From an uncultured bacterium (GTDB lineage Bacteria > Vulcanimicrobiota > Xenobia > Xenobiales > Xenobiaceae), in contig CAKUDB010000002.1 of the NCBI GenBank assembly GCA_934644775.1, forward strand, positions 83,159 to 147,158: DNA of 64,000 nucleotides, given 5' to 3'. A program made the translations under genes and the position numbers. This document shows positions 35,052-44,215 of this stretch, piece after piece; within the stretch, counting starts at the first letter, position 1; every line of letters starts with the position of its first letter. A model generated the notes under the pieces. It was not told the DNA's origin. It ran no database searches and was given only the letters and a program-made list of their open reading frames with translations.

Positions 35052-35819
35052 CTACTTACTGCGCATCCTATTTAAGAAACGCAATACTTCAAGATAGACA
35101 TTGATTAAGGTGAGTAAAATGGAGAAAGCAAAATACCACTCCATATATTGGGGTAATTCCTCTCTACTAGCTTGGCGGACAGTTTTGAAGTCGTTAAGGA
35201 GTACGTAAGAGAAGAAGGCAATAATCAGTACACTTGTTATGAGGGAGATAATCGGGTTGCCGTCCAGAACTGTGCCGTAATTAAGGCCAGCCAGTTCCAT
35301 CAAGAAACCGGCCAAATAGCTAAAAATTAAGGCTAACAATCCTATCATAACTACTTTACCGCTTATATATTCGTCTTTAATAATATTAGAGCGATAGATA
35401 GTTAAACAGCCAAAAGTTATGGCAAAAGTTAAAATTAGAGCTTGAGTACCGATCCCAGGCGATTCTATTTCAAAAATAGCTGTAATGAAACCTAGAGTGA
35501 TACCTTCAAACGCAGCGTATATTTGAGAGAGATATTGGGCCCACTCAGGCTTAAAACAAATCGCCATAGCTAAAATGAAAGTCAATATAGAAACAGCTAT
35601 GCTGCCAGTAAAGAATAGGCCTACAGAAATAAATCCGGTATATAAAGCCAAAGCGGAAAGCAAGCCAGTAGCACAAGCTATAGCGGTCAGAAGGGTAGTT
35701 TTATTCATTACGCCTTCTATGGTCAAGCGCTTGACTTGGGTGGGAATGCGTTCTTGGTAAAGAGCTTGCAACCTAGCGTCCCTTAGGGCTGGGTTGCCGC
35801 TTTGAAAACTTCTGCTCAT
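35052..35819 (-). CDS. Bax inhibitor-1 / YccA family membrane protein
   Basis: A 255-residue protein with seven hydrophobic helices between residues 44 and 250. EGITLGFITAIFE (about 108-120) and the C-terminal WYFAFSILLTLINVYLEVLRFL are hallmarks of the BI-1/YccA superfamily. The N-terminal soluble stretch (about 40 residues, basic) matches the bacterial YccA_2-type subgroup. Family members are calcium-leak channels or regulators of the FtsH protease; which role applies here cannot be read from sequence. AAAGGTGA lies 14 nt before the ATG, somewhat distant. Confidence 0.9.
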   Translation of the reverse strand: MSRSFQSGNPALRDARLQALYQERIPTQVKRLTIEGVMNKTTLLTAIACATGLLSALALYTGFISVGLFFTGSIAVSILTFILAMAICFKPEWAQYLSQIYAAFEGITLGFITAIFEIESPGIGTQALILTFAITFGCLTIYRSNIIKDEYISGKVVMIGLLALIFSYLAGFLMELAGLNYGTVLDGNPIISLITSVLIIAFFSYVLLNDFKTVRQASREELPQYMEWYFAFSILLTLINVYLEVLRFLNRMRSK

Positions 35820-35914
35820 AAGGGTTAAATATCACCTTTCTACTTTTAATGAGCTGGTTGAGCCTAAAGTATGTTTTTAACATTGTACAACATAGAGGCA
35901 TTCTAAACCTAGTA

Positions 35915-38900
35915 CTAAAGAAAATCATCGAAAAATCCCAAACTATCCAATGAATTGATAAATTTGCCTAAATAGGCTTCGCTAACTAGAGGCCAATTAA
36001 ATTGGAAACGATAGAGGGCTTGCATAGTATAAGCATTATCGGCTTTCAATTCACTGAGCGTATGCCCTTGGGATAAATTGCGATAAGCAATTAAGCTAGA
36101 CAGGTTTTCGGCTTGATCTTGATCTTGGAGAGCTTCTCGGAAGGCTTTAATAAATTGCTCGGACAAGCATTGGTTGACAATCAAACCTTGGCGGCGCATT
36201 ACTTTTATCAAATCGTACATATATATGGCGCGATTACTAAAAGGATGGAATAAACAGCAGCGATCCGGAGTTTGCGCCAGCAACAAAATAGCTTCGGCAG
36301 TAAAATCGATAGGAGAGAGCTCGACACTGAGGCCGGAATCTTCGTAACTGATAGAGCCTATCGTGTTGTAAGCTCGCAATTTATTGGCAAAGCTGTTGGC
36401 TTTGAGGTTAATTTGAAACTCTCCATCTTGGTTGCGGGCCATCAAATTGCCTACGCGCATAATTTTAGCCTTTAAGCCTTGAAGCATATATTCCAAGACC
36501 GAGCGCTCAGCCCTAAATTTACTGAGCATATATTTATTGTCCATTTGCTGGCCAAAATAAAACATTTGCTCATTCATAGGCTTAAAGGGGTTGGGTTCTC
36601 CGTCCCAGGAGAGGCCGGCCACGCTAACGGTAGAAATATGGATAAGTTTTATACCCTTAGCCAGACAATAAGTAGCAATATTCTTTGTACCTTCAACATT
36701 TACTTTGTCCAAAAGATCGTCAGCTTCAAAGTGGCGCACGTTGGCTGAGCAGTTAAAGAGAGTATCTATAGACAGATCTGGCAATTGGACAAAAGTTTGC
36801 TTATCGGTAATATCTCCTTCAATAAGGGTCAGGCGACCATTTAAGAAATATTCTTCAAAATCGGAGCTAAAGTAATAGACTAAAAGGCCTTGCAAACGCG
36901 ATTTCAAGCTTTTTTGTTTCCCTTTGCGCATTAAACAACAGCAGTGACCGGAGTAATTTTCCAAAAAAGTGCGCAGAATATGGATCCCCAAAAATCCAGT
37001 GGCCCCAGTAAGCATAATGTTGCCGGGATCTTGTTTTTGCTGAGGATTCCAACCTTGTAATGTATTGTTAGATAGTAAATTATTGATAGCTCTATAGTCG
37101 TAGTTGGCTATATCTTGGGGAGTAGCGATAAGTTGTAAGAGGCGGTTATTCTTCTTATCGAGCAAATTAGCTAAGGCAGCTGGAGTAGGACAATTAAATA
37201 CTTCAGCGTAGCTAATGTTGTAACCGCAACTTTCGGCAGCCAACACTACTTTAGTTACTCTTAAAGAAGCGCCTCCCAAATCGAAAAAACTGTCATTGCG
37301 GCTGACAGGATCGCTCAATTGCAAAACCTTTTGAAAGATAAGGCAAAAATCGCTTTCGATTTGGTTGCGAGGGGCGGCATACTTTCGTTTATAAGTAAAA
37401 GTTGGTTCGGGTAAACTCTTGATAGCTAGTTTTCCGTTATCGTTTAGGGGCCATTTATCTAATTGGATTAGAGCAACTGGAACCATATAAGAGGGTAATT
37501 GCTGGCTTAGAGTATTTTTTAAGTCTTCTGTGTCGATATTTTCGCTGGCCATAAAGTAGGCACAGATCTCTTTTTGCTTATTGATCTCTTTTATAATTAC
37601 AATGGCAGAGTTTATTCCTGGGTAATGGAGCAGCCAATTTTTTATTTCATCTAGTTCAAGGCGTCTGCCGTTAAGCTTTACCTGATTATCTAAGCGGCCC
37701 AAAATTTGCATTTGTCCTTGGTAGTCCCACCAAGCTAAATCGCCGCTTCGGTAAGCGCGGCGGCCTTCTAAATCTATAAAAGCTTGGGCTGTTTGCTTAG
37801 GGTTGGCCCAGTAACCTCGGCCTATGCCTTCGCCCATAATGGCCAGTTCGCCTATAGCTCCAGGAGGCAAAATCTGTTGGAAGCGATTGAGCAGGGCCCA
37901 TTGGTTATTGGCCATAGGTCGGCCTAAGCTAATATCGCTTTTTTGAGTAATTAGGTGGGCGCTACAAGCTACGGTCGTTTCTGAAGGGCCGTAACAATTA
38001 AAGATCCGCAACTGAGGATTGATATATTTAAGTTGCTCGTAAAGATGGAGCGAAAAGGGCTCGCCGCCTAAAATAACCGTTTTGAGTTTAGCTATGGCTT
38101 GACGTAAGCTTGCGTCTTCCAAACTGTTAACTAAATAAGAGGGAACGCAAGCCATTACTTCAACTTGATGGCGCAACATACTCTCTCCTAAAAGGTTGGG
38201 CTGGTGGATCTCCTCTTCTGAAGCTAAGAGCACACTTAGGCCCGAGCAAAGCGGAGCTATAAATTCCAAGATGGAAACATCGAAAGCTAAAGAAGACCAA
38301 GCCAAGCTGACTCGGTGGTTGGCTACCAGAGCCCAATATTGGTCGTTACCTTTTAATGGGGCGGCCAAATGGGAGAAACTATGCTCTTCAATCATGACCC
38401 CCTTGGGAGTTCCCGTTGAGCCGGAAGTATAAATAATGTAAGCTAAGTTGTCAGTTTGGTGTTTTATTTCGGTTAAATCAACTTGAGGGTAGGCCTGCCA
38501 ATTAAAATTAGCTAAGTCGACAATAGGTATATCTAAAGATGCCGAAGCCAGAATCTGGCGCAATTCTTCCCCTTGCTGATTGTGGATAGAGGCTAAAATT
38601 AAAGGGGGACGGGTAATTTTTAAGGCGGCTATAAGTCTGGCAGCGGGCCAATTAAGCTCAGGTTGCATAAAAGCTGCGCCAACCTTCATTACCGCTAAGC
38701 GGGCAATATAAGCGTAAGGCGAGCGATCACTAATTATAGCTATAGGTAAGTTGCCCAGTTCTCCCAGTTTATTCTTTATAAAATGGGCCAAAGCGTTGGC
38801 TCGGCTATTGATCTCGCCATAAGTTAAGAGGCAATGGGCACTTATAAGAGCCGTCCGGTTGGAGTAGCGGGCGGCGGCTTTTTCAAAGCGCTTGATCGTA

Positions 38901-41900
38901 GGTATATAGGTGTAGGGCTCATTGGTAGCGTTAAGAAGGCGCAATTGCTCTTGGGCTGGGGGTGAAAGCAATCTTACTTGACTAAGCTTATCAACCTCTA
39001 TAAAGCTCAGTAGAGCCGTCAAATAGGTTTCTGCCAAGTTTTTGATTATCGCTTGGCTGTATAGAGGCTCTTGCCAAGAAAATCGCAGATGCAACTCTTG
39101 TTTGTTGGTGTAAATTTCTAAAGCTAAAAGGCCGTTCTCTTCATGCTCTAAATATTGTATGGCCAATTCTTCTCCATTAAAGGTAAAAGATGGCCAAAGA
39201 TCGCCCTGGTAAATTAAAGAGGGTAAATTCCTTAAATCAAAATCGGCCGACAATTCTGCATAAGAGTAGTCAGGAAAGCCTAAATTGGCTGAAATCTCTC
39301 GTTGTGTTTGTTGGACAAAATCACTTATAGATAGATCGGAGCCGACCTCGACTTTAATAGGGTAGGTGCGAGTAAACATTCCTAAAGCCGAATTGAGATT
39401 GGCTTGGGGACGGGCGTTGCATATGGAATTAAAAAAGGCTCGCTCCTGCCCTTTGAAGTTGGCCAAGACAAAGCCAAAGACGGCGCAAAACAAGGTGTTG
39501 GGAGTTATTTGTAACTTATGGCATATCGTATCTAAATAGGCAGAAGTGATTTTGTCTGTATGCCAATCGAGAGAGCGTCCCCGGAGGCCTTGGTCCAAAG
39601 CCGACTGGGCTCCCGGTAAAGTCATATCTTGAGTTTCTAAGCCCAACACTTGACGGAAGTGCTCTCGAGCCGCTTCTTGGGAAAGCAGCCCTTTTTGGCG
39701 GCGGCCTTCTTCTTGAAGATTGTAATTAAAAGCTAGGTAATTATCTTGAGGGAGGTTCTGGCCGCTGTAAGCTAGAGCTAAACTTTGCAGCAAAAGATTT
39801 AGGCTTTGTCCATCGATAATTAGGTGATGAATGTCGGCAAATAAGTAAATATGGCTTTGATTATGCAGCAAAGTGAAGCGGCTCAAGTAGGCTTCCGAGT
39901 TAAAAGCCTCTTTATCTCGCAAAAAGAGGAAAGGCCTTATTCTATAATCTCGGTCGGCTTGGGGGACTCCCTCGCCTATCTCTGTTACAACAATAATGAA
40001 AGGCTCGGGCTCGTCTGTATAGAGGCGGGCCTCCAACTCGCCCTCATCGTTGAAACTTTCCCTTAAGTAGCTTTTTAGGCTAGGAAAGGCAGCGATCACC
40101 TGCTCTAAGGCAGTCCGCAAAGTGGCCAAATCGGTCTTCTTTTTGGCAAATTTTACTAGTACAGGGTTGTTGTAAATACATCTTGATGGCCAGCGGACTG
40201 CATCTAAATAGAGGCCGCGCTGCACGGCGCTTAAAGGATAAGATAGGCGCTCTTCTTTGCTTAGGCCATTATTTTGCTCTTTTTTTCTGAGCACTTCTCT
40301 TAAGTGTTGGGCTAAAGTGGCCAAATTTCTGTAGTGATAAAGATCGGCCACGGCTAAACTGATCCCCGTTTGTTGGTAAATTTCAGTTAGTAAGCTTATT
40401 AAGCCTAAAGAGTTGAGACCTAAATCCCACAAATCGTCGTGCTCAGAAAAGTGCTCTTGTTTAATAATGGCAGCGATTATGGGCCTAAGCAACGCTGGGC
40501 TCGGGGTGGCCTTAACGCAGCGGCTCCCTTCTTTGTTGAGTCCATGGGTGGCTATTTCAGCAAAACTCCTGGCGGCGGCCGTTATCTGGGTAGCTGGTTC
40601 GCTGGATGTAGATTCTGCCATTAAAGGGGGTAAAGATGTATAATCAATTTTGTTGTTGGCATTTAAAGGCATCTTGTCTAAGCGAACCAGCTGGGGGATC
40701 ATATAGCGCGGTTTGCGTTTGGCAAAGAAGGCCAATATCTGGCTAGGCTCTAGAGGGCCTTCAGCGGTAAAGTAAGCTGCTAAAATTGTCCCTTGAGCTG
40801 AAGGCCAAGCTTTGACGGCTACGCTAGTTAGGCCTGGATATTGGCCCAAGCACTCTTCTATTTCTCCTAGCTCTACTCTAAAACCGCGCACTTTAACTTG
40901 CCTATCTAAACGGCCGCCGATTAGATAATAGCCCTGAGAAGTCAACATAGCCTTGTCGCCGCTGCGGTACAAATAGCGATAATAGGTTGGATCGTGCTGC
41001 GGATCATAAAAGGGGTTGGGATAGAGGGCTTGCTTCTCTTCTTGATGGCGTTTTATATAGCCCAACATAATTTGGGGCGAAGCGATATAAAGTTCGCCCC
41101 ATTGGCCCTCTGGCAAGGGGCGTTGCTGCTGGTCAAGGATATAAAAGCGGTTGCCGGGATGGGGATAGCCTATAGGGATATTGTCGTAATATTTATCGAC
41201 AAAGAAGCCGCTGACACTACAGAGTGTCTCTGTGGGGCCGTATAAGTTGAGGAGGCGATAATGTTTATCGGGCTTAAAAGGGGGCAACTTCTCGCCACCA
41301 GTAATTAGCAAGCGCAAAGAGCGGCTGTCAAAGCGCTTAACAAAGCGGAAAGCCGCCTGAGTAGTCATAAAAGCGTGACTAATTTGCTTGTCTTCTATAA
41401 ATTGGCTCAATTGGGGGAAATTAAGGCGGATCTCCTGTGGCACGAAATAGAGGGTGGCCCCAGTGCACAGAGGGGGATATATCTCTAATACGTGGGCGTC
41501 GAAACTAAAGCTGGCGTAGGAAGAAACGCGGCTTTGGGCCTTGAGCTCGGTTAGCTGTTGGTAAATATTGACATAATAATTGAGTGCTCTGCGAGGAATT
41601 TTTATGCCTTTGGGGCGGCCGGTCGAGCCGGAAGTATATAATACTATGGCTAAGCTTTCCTCCGAGCCTCCTTGGGTGGGCAATGGTTTTGAAGGGATGG
41701 GCTCATTGAGCATTGCCGACAGGGACAGCTTAGGCCCTGAATAGTTTAATGGATCAAGGAGGCCTTCATTTTCGTAGAGGAGATAGGAGGCTTGGGAGTC
41801 GCTTAACATAAAGCTTAGCCGCTCGCTTGGATAATCGCCATCTAGGGGAAGATAGGCCGCCCCACTTTTAAGCACGGCCAGAATTAGGGCCGGAATATAA

Positions 41901-42088
41901 AGTGATTGCTCTAACAAAATAGCTGCCACTTGGCCTAGGCCCAAGCCGCGCTCTATTAAATAGGCAGCTAAACGGTCACTGATATTTTCCAGTTGTGCGT
42001 AAGTAAGCACCTGCTCTTTAAATATAACAGCTGGTCGGTTAGCGTTTTGGGTAGCGGCTTGATGAAAGAGAGAGAGTATAGAATCCAT
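35915..42088 (-). CDS. Non-ribosomal peptide synthetase, A-T-C-A-T-R (dipeptide aldehyde type)
   Basis: A 2057-residue two-module NRPS. Adenylation domain 1 spans about 1-490 (YTSGSTGRPKG 151-161, NLYGPTE 281-287, A10 Lys480). Carrier 1 has Ser560 in DLGLNSL. The condensation domain spans about 615-1045 with HHLIIDG at 754-760. Adenylation 2 spans about 1060-1565 (YTSGSTGTPKG from 1210). Carrier 2 has Ser1608 in DLGGASL. The reductase domain spans about 1690-2050, with TGATGFLG at 1694-1701 and catalytic Tyr1853/Lys1857 in YMLSK. All core motifs are intact. By analogy with AusA and gut NRPS enzymes it should release a dipeptide aldehyde that cyclises to a pyrazinone. Hand-read pocket residues are roughly DALMIGLCSK (A1) and DVLAIGCVAK (A2); I cannot assign substrates. 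No phosphopantetheinyl transferase is nearby. Confidence 0.95.
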   Translation of the reverse strand: MDSILSLFHQAATQNANRPAVIFKEQVLTYAQLENISDRLAAYLIERGLGLGQVAAILLEQSLYIPALILAVLKSGAAYLPLDGDYPSERLSFMLSDSQASYLLYENEGLLDPLNYSGPKLSLSAMLNEPIPSKPLPTQGGSEESLAIVLYTSGSTGRPKGIKIPRRALNYYVNIYQQLTELKAQSRVSSYASFSFDAHVLEIYPPLCTGATLYFVPQEIRLNFPQLSQFIEDKQISHAFMTTQAAFRFVKRFDSRSLRLLITGGEKLPPFKPDKHYRLLNLYGPTETLCSVSGFFVDKYYDNIPIGYPHPGNRFYILDQQQRPLPEGQWGELYIASPQIMLGYIKRHQEEKQALYPNPFYDPQHDPTYYRYLYRSGDKAMLTSQGYYLIGGRLDRQVKVRGFRVELGEIEECLGQYPGLTSVAVKAWPSAQGTILAAYFTAEGPLEPSQILAFFAKRKPRYMIPQLVRLDKMPLNANNKIDYTSLPPLMAESTSSEPATQITAAARSFAEIATHGLNKEGSRCVKATPSPALLRPIIAAIIKQEHFSEHDDLWDLGLNSLGLISLLTEIYQQTGISLAVADLYHYRNLATLAQHLREVLRKKEQNNGLSKEERLSYPLSAVQRGLYLDAVRWPSRCIYNNPVLVKFAKKKTDLATLRTALEQVIAAFPSLKSYLRESFNDEGELEARLYTDEPEPFIIVVTEIGEGVPQADRDYRIRPFLFLRDKEAFNSEAYLSRFTLLHNQSHIYLFADIHHLIIDGQSLNLLLQSLALAYSGQNLPQDNYLAFNYNLQEEGRRQKGLLSQEAAREHFRQVLGLETQDMTLPGAQSALDQGLRGRSLDWHTDKITSAYLDTICHKLQITPNTLFCAVFGFVLANFKGQERAFFNSICNARPQANLNSALGMFTRTYPIKVEVGSDLSISDFVQQTQREISANLGFPDYSYAELSADFDLRNLPSLIYQGDLWPSFTFNGEELAIQYLEHEENGLLALEIYTNKQELHLRFSWQEPLYSQAIIKNLAETYLTALLSFIEVDKLSQVRLLSPPAQEQLRLLNATNEPYTYIPTIKRFEKAAARYSNRTALISAHCLLTYGEINSRANALAHFIKNKLGELGNLPIAIISDRSPYAYIARLAVMKVGAAFMQPELNWPAARLIAALKITRPPLILASIHNQQGEELRQILASASLDIPIVDLANFNWQAYPQVDLTEIKHQTDNLAYIIYTSGSTGTPKGVMIEEHSFSHLAAPLKGNDQYWALVANHRVSLAWSSLAFDVSILEFIAPLCSGLSVLLASEEEIHQPNLLGESMLRHQVEVMACVPSYLVNSLEDASLRQAIAKLKTVILGGEPFSLHLYEQLKYINPQLRIFNCYGPSETTVACSAHLITQKSDISLGRPMANNQWALLNRFQQILPPGAIGELAIMGEGIGRGYWANPKQTAQAFIDLEGRRAYRSGDLAWWDYQGQMQILGRLDNQVKLNGRRLELDEIKNWLLHYPGINSAIVIIKEINKQKEICAYFMASENIDTEDLKNTLSQQLPSYMVPVALIQLDKWPLNDNGKLAIKSLPEPTFTYKRKYAAPRNQIESDFCLIFQKVLQLSDPVSRNDSFFDLGGASLRVTKVVLAAESCGYNISYAEVFNCPTPAALANLLDKKNNRLLQLIATPQDIANYDYRAINNLLSNNTLQGWNPQQKQDPGNIMLTGATGFLGIHILRTFLENYSGHCCCLMRKGKQKSLKSRLQGLLVYYFSSDFEEYFLNGRLTLIEGDITDKQTFVQLPDLSIDTLFNCSANVRHFEADDLLDKVNVEGTKNIATYCLAKGIKLIHISTVSVAGLSWDGEPNPFKPMNEQMFYFGQQMDNKYMLSKFRAERSVLEYMLQGLKAKIMRVGNLMARNQDGEFQINLKANSFANKLRAYNTIGSISYEDSGLSVELSPIDFTAEAILLLAQTPDRCCLFHPFSNRAIYMYDLIKVMRRQGLIVNQCLSEQFIKAFREALQDQDQAENLSSLIAYRNLSQGHTLSELKADNAYTMQALYRFQFNWPLVSEAYLGKFINSLDSLGFFDDFL

Positions 42089-42090
42089 TA

Positions 42091-42177
42091 TGGCGCTGTT
42101 GAGACAGCCTCCCTTAATTTGCTTAAGTTATTGTATAGCCCTAAGTGGCCGTGCCATAATGTATAATAACAGCGCCA
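42091..42177. promoter_or_regulatory. Divergent NRPS/membrane-protein control region with 10-bp inverted repeat
   Basis: TGGCGCTGTT (42091-42100) and AACAGCGCCA (42168-42177) are exact inverted copies bracketing the divergent promoter region. A TATAAT at 42162-42167 directed at the plus-strand gene abuts the second copy. On the NRPS side the ribosome-binding site GGGAGG (42108-42113) is 19 nt from the ATG, with hairpin GCTGT-CTCA-ACAGC lying between them. This looks like operator or translational control, but neither is proven. Confidence 0.45.
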
Positions 42178-42216
42178 AAGTTTCAATTTTTATTCTTTAT
42201 CAGAGGGGAAAAAAAG

Positions 42217-43068
42217 GTGAGCCAGGTAAAAGAAAGCGATTCCAAGGCCAAGAAGAAATATAACTTCGTAGCCCATTTGTTATATTGGTTGGGGTGGGGC
42301 GGGCTTGTCGCTCTGGTAGCCACTTTGGTTTTGCTTACTGTATTATTTGCCCAAATTTTAGGTTGGGGTTGCGCTTTGCTCCTGGCCCTTTTCTTTAGCG
42401 AATTGCTTTTAATGTTTGCCTATTCCCATCCAGGGGGAGCTTATCTGGAAAAAGCCGAGTTGCTCCCTTTCTTTAGTGGGTTGCCACTTAGGCTTATTGG
42501 AGAGAATATAAAAAAGTCTATTTATATTGTAACTGCTCTTATGGGGGTGGTACTTTTTGGTTTGGCTTGTCCAGATATTCTCAAATTCTGTATTTCTCAA
42601 AGCAATAGCCAATTGGCACCTTACTACGTTATAGAAATATTTTTACTCTATTTTATTTACGTTTTGCTAACTAAGCGCATTGTTTCCCTTTTTTCTGCTT
42701 CCCACACTTACAGATACGAAAAGATTAGAGCCGATATTATGTTTTGTAATACCCAAGAGGGAGAGACCTCTAGTCAGGAAGCTTTTACCGTACAAAAAGA
42801 AGCTTTAGAGAGTGAATTGGCCCAGATCAAAAGTCAGGTAGAAGAGGCTAAACGCTACAATTATTTCTTTATTTGTCTATTTATATTAATTTCTTTTGCT
42901 TCTTTCTTTTTACATGTTTATTGCTTATCGAATTTCTACTTCCGCTTATCCGAGCCCTGGGGAGTAGTTTGTTTTTTAATTTTCGCTTTGGCCTATATGG
43001 CTTTAAGTTTAGTTTTGGATAGAAAATTCAGCTCCGCTCGAACAAGCAGGGAAAGGAACTTGGCTTAA
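42217..43068 (+). CDS. Polytopic membrane protein with central coiled coil, divergent from NRPS
   Basis: A 283-residue membrane protein I cannot place in a family. Helices lie near residues 22-45, 47-68, 100-120, 133-155, 222-243 and 248-268. A hydrophilic, coiled-coil-prone stretch (about 185-215, rich in Glu, Gln and Lys) lies between helices four and five. It begins at GTG with AGAGGGGA upstream. It shares a 128-nt intergenic region, with matched inverted repeats, with the NRPS. A role in export of, or immunity to, the NRPS product is therefore conceivable, but it resembles no known exporter. DAHP synthase follows 43 nt downstream. Confidence 0.65.
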   Translation: MSQVKESDSKAKKKYNFVAHLLYWLGWGGLVALVATLVLLTVLFAQILGWGCALLLALFFSELLLMFAYSHPGGAYLEKAELLPFFSGLPLRLIGENIKKSIYIVTALMGVVLFGLACPDILKFCISQSNSQLAPYYVIEIFLLYFIYVLLTKRIVSLFSASHTYRYEKIRADIMFCNTQEGETSSQEAFTVQKEALESELAQIKSQVEEAKRYNYFFICLFILISFASFFLHVYCLSNFYFRLSEPWGVVCFLIFALAYMALSLVLDRKFSSARTSRERNLA

Positions 43069-43111
43069 AGGAACTGAAAGGCCAGAAAAATTAGGAGTAT
43101 AAAAGACGGCT

Positions 43112-44173
43112 GTGAAAGAGAATCGCCTAACCGCTTTGCGAGCTGAAATTGATAAGCTAAATTTGCAAATATTGGCTCTTCTAAACCAAAGGGCAGCCAT
43201 AGCTCTGGAGTTAACTGAAGAAAAGGCCAAAGTCGGGATCAGCGGTTTTGATCCTGTGCGTGAGTCTTCCATGTTAGAAGAGTTGGTCAGACAGAATCGG
43301 GGGCCCTTCGGCGATTCAGCTATCAGTGAGCTTTTTAAGCATATCTTCCAAGTTACTTTAGAACTTATGGATGGTCACGAGCGCCAAAGCTTAAAAATCT
43401 CTCGCGGCTACAAAGCCGACAATACCTTGGTAGAAGTTAATGGGGCAATTTTCGGTTCTGGAGCTTTTAATATTATTGCCGGCCCTTGCTCTGTAGAAAA
43501 TGATGTTCAAGTCGAAGCTGTGGCCGCTTGTTTGGAAAATACTCAGATTAAGATTATGCGTGGCGGAGCTTTTAAGCCGCGCACTTCACCTTATAGTTTC
43601 CAAGGGTTGGGCTTACCGGGATTAAAAATGCTTTATGAAGCGGCTCACCGCCACCATTTGGCTGTAATTAGTGAAATTACCGATGTGCGTCTAATCGATG
43701 AAATTTATCCCTACGTAGATATAATCCAAATAGGCGCTCGCAATATGTATAACTATCCGCTCTTGCAAGAAGTTGGAGCTAGGGGTAAGCCATTAGTTTT
43801 GAAGCGCCATTTTGCGGCTACCCTGGACGAATTTCTTTTAGCGGCTGAGTATTTAATGAAAAGCGGAGCTTCAGAAGTTATTTTATGTGAGCGCGGCATT
43901 CGCACTTTCGAGCCTTGGGTACGCAACACTTTAGATATTTCGGCTGTTCCTTTGCTAAAGAGAGAGACTCATCTGCCAGTTATTGTGGATATTTCTCATG
44001 CTGCCGGCCGTCGCGATATTTTACTTCCTTTAGCTAAAGCTGCCCAAGCGGTGGGGGCTGATGGTTTAATGGTTGAAGTCCATAACGATCCTAAATGTGC
44101 CCGTTCAGATAGTCAGCAACAGCTCGATTTACCGGAATTTACTGAGCTTGTGCAAGCTTTAGTTGGAAATTAA
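43112..44173 (+). CDS. Chorismate mutase-DAHP synthase fusion (type I beta)
   Basis: A 353-residue bifunctional shikimate-pathway enzyme. Residues 1-88 are an AroQ-type chorismate mutase helix bundle (LRAEIDKLNLQILALLNQRA). Residues 105-350 are a KDPG-like DAHP synthase with NIIAGPCSVEN (about 119-129), RGGAFKPRTSPYSFQG (about 150-165), LKRHFAATLDEFLLAAEY and DISHAAGRRD. The fusion lets chorismate or prephenate inhibit the entry step, as established for the Bacillus-type enzyme. It starts at GTG with AGGAG upstream. Its product feeds aromatic amino acids, possible NRPS substrates, but that link is only positional. Confidence 0.93.
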   Translation: MKENRLTALRAEIDKLNLQILALLNQRAAIALELTEEKAKVGISGFDPVRESSMLEELVRQNRGPFGDSAISELFKHIFQVTLELMDGHERQSLKISRGYKADNTLVEVNGAIFGSGAFNIIAGPCSVENDVQVEAVAACLENTQIKIMRGGAFKPRTSPYSFQGLGLPGLKMLYEAAHRHHLAVISEITDVRLIDEIYPYVDIIQIGARNMYNYPLLQEVGARGKPLVLKRHFAATLDEFLLAAEYLMKSGASEVILCERGIRTFEPWVRNTLDISAVPLLKRETHLPVIVDISHAAGRRDILLPLAKAAQAVGADGLMVEVHNDPKCARSDSQQQLDLPEFTELVQALVGN

Positions 44174-44215
44174 GTCAATTTAAATCGTTTCTGTAAAATT
44201 GGAGTTTTGTAAAAA

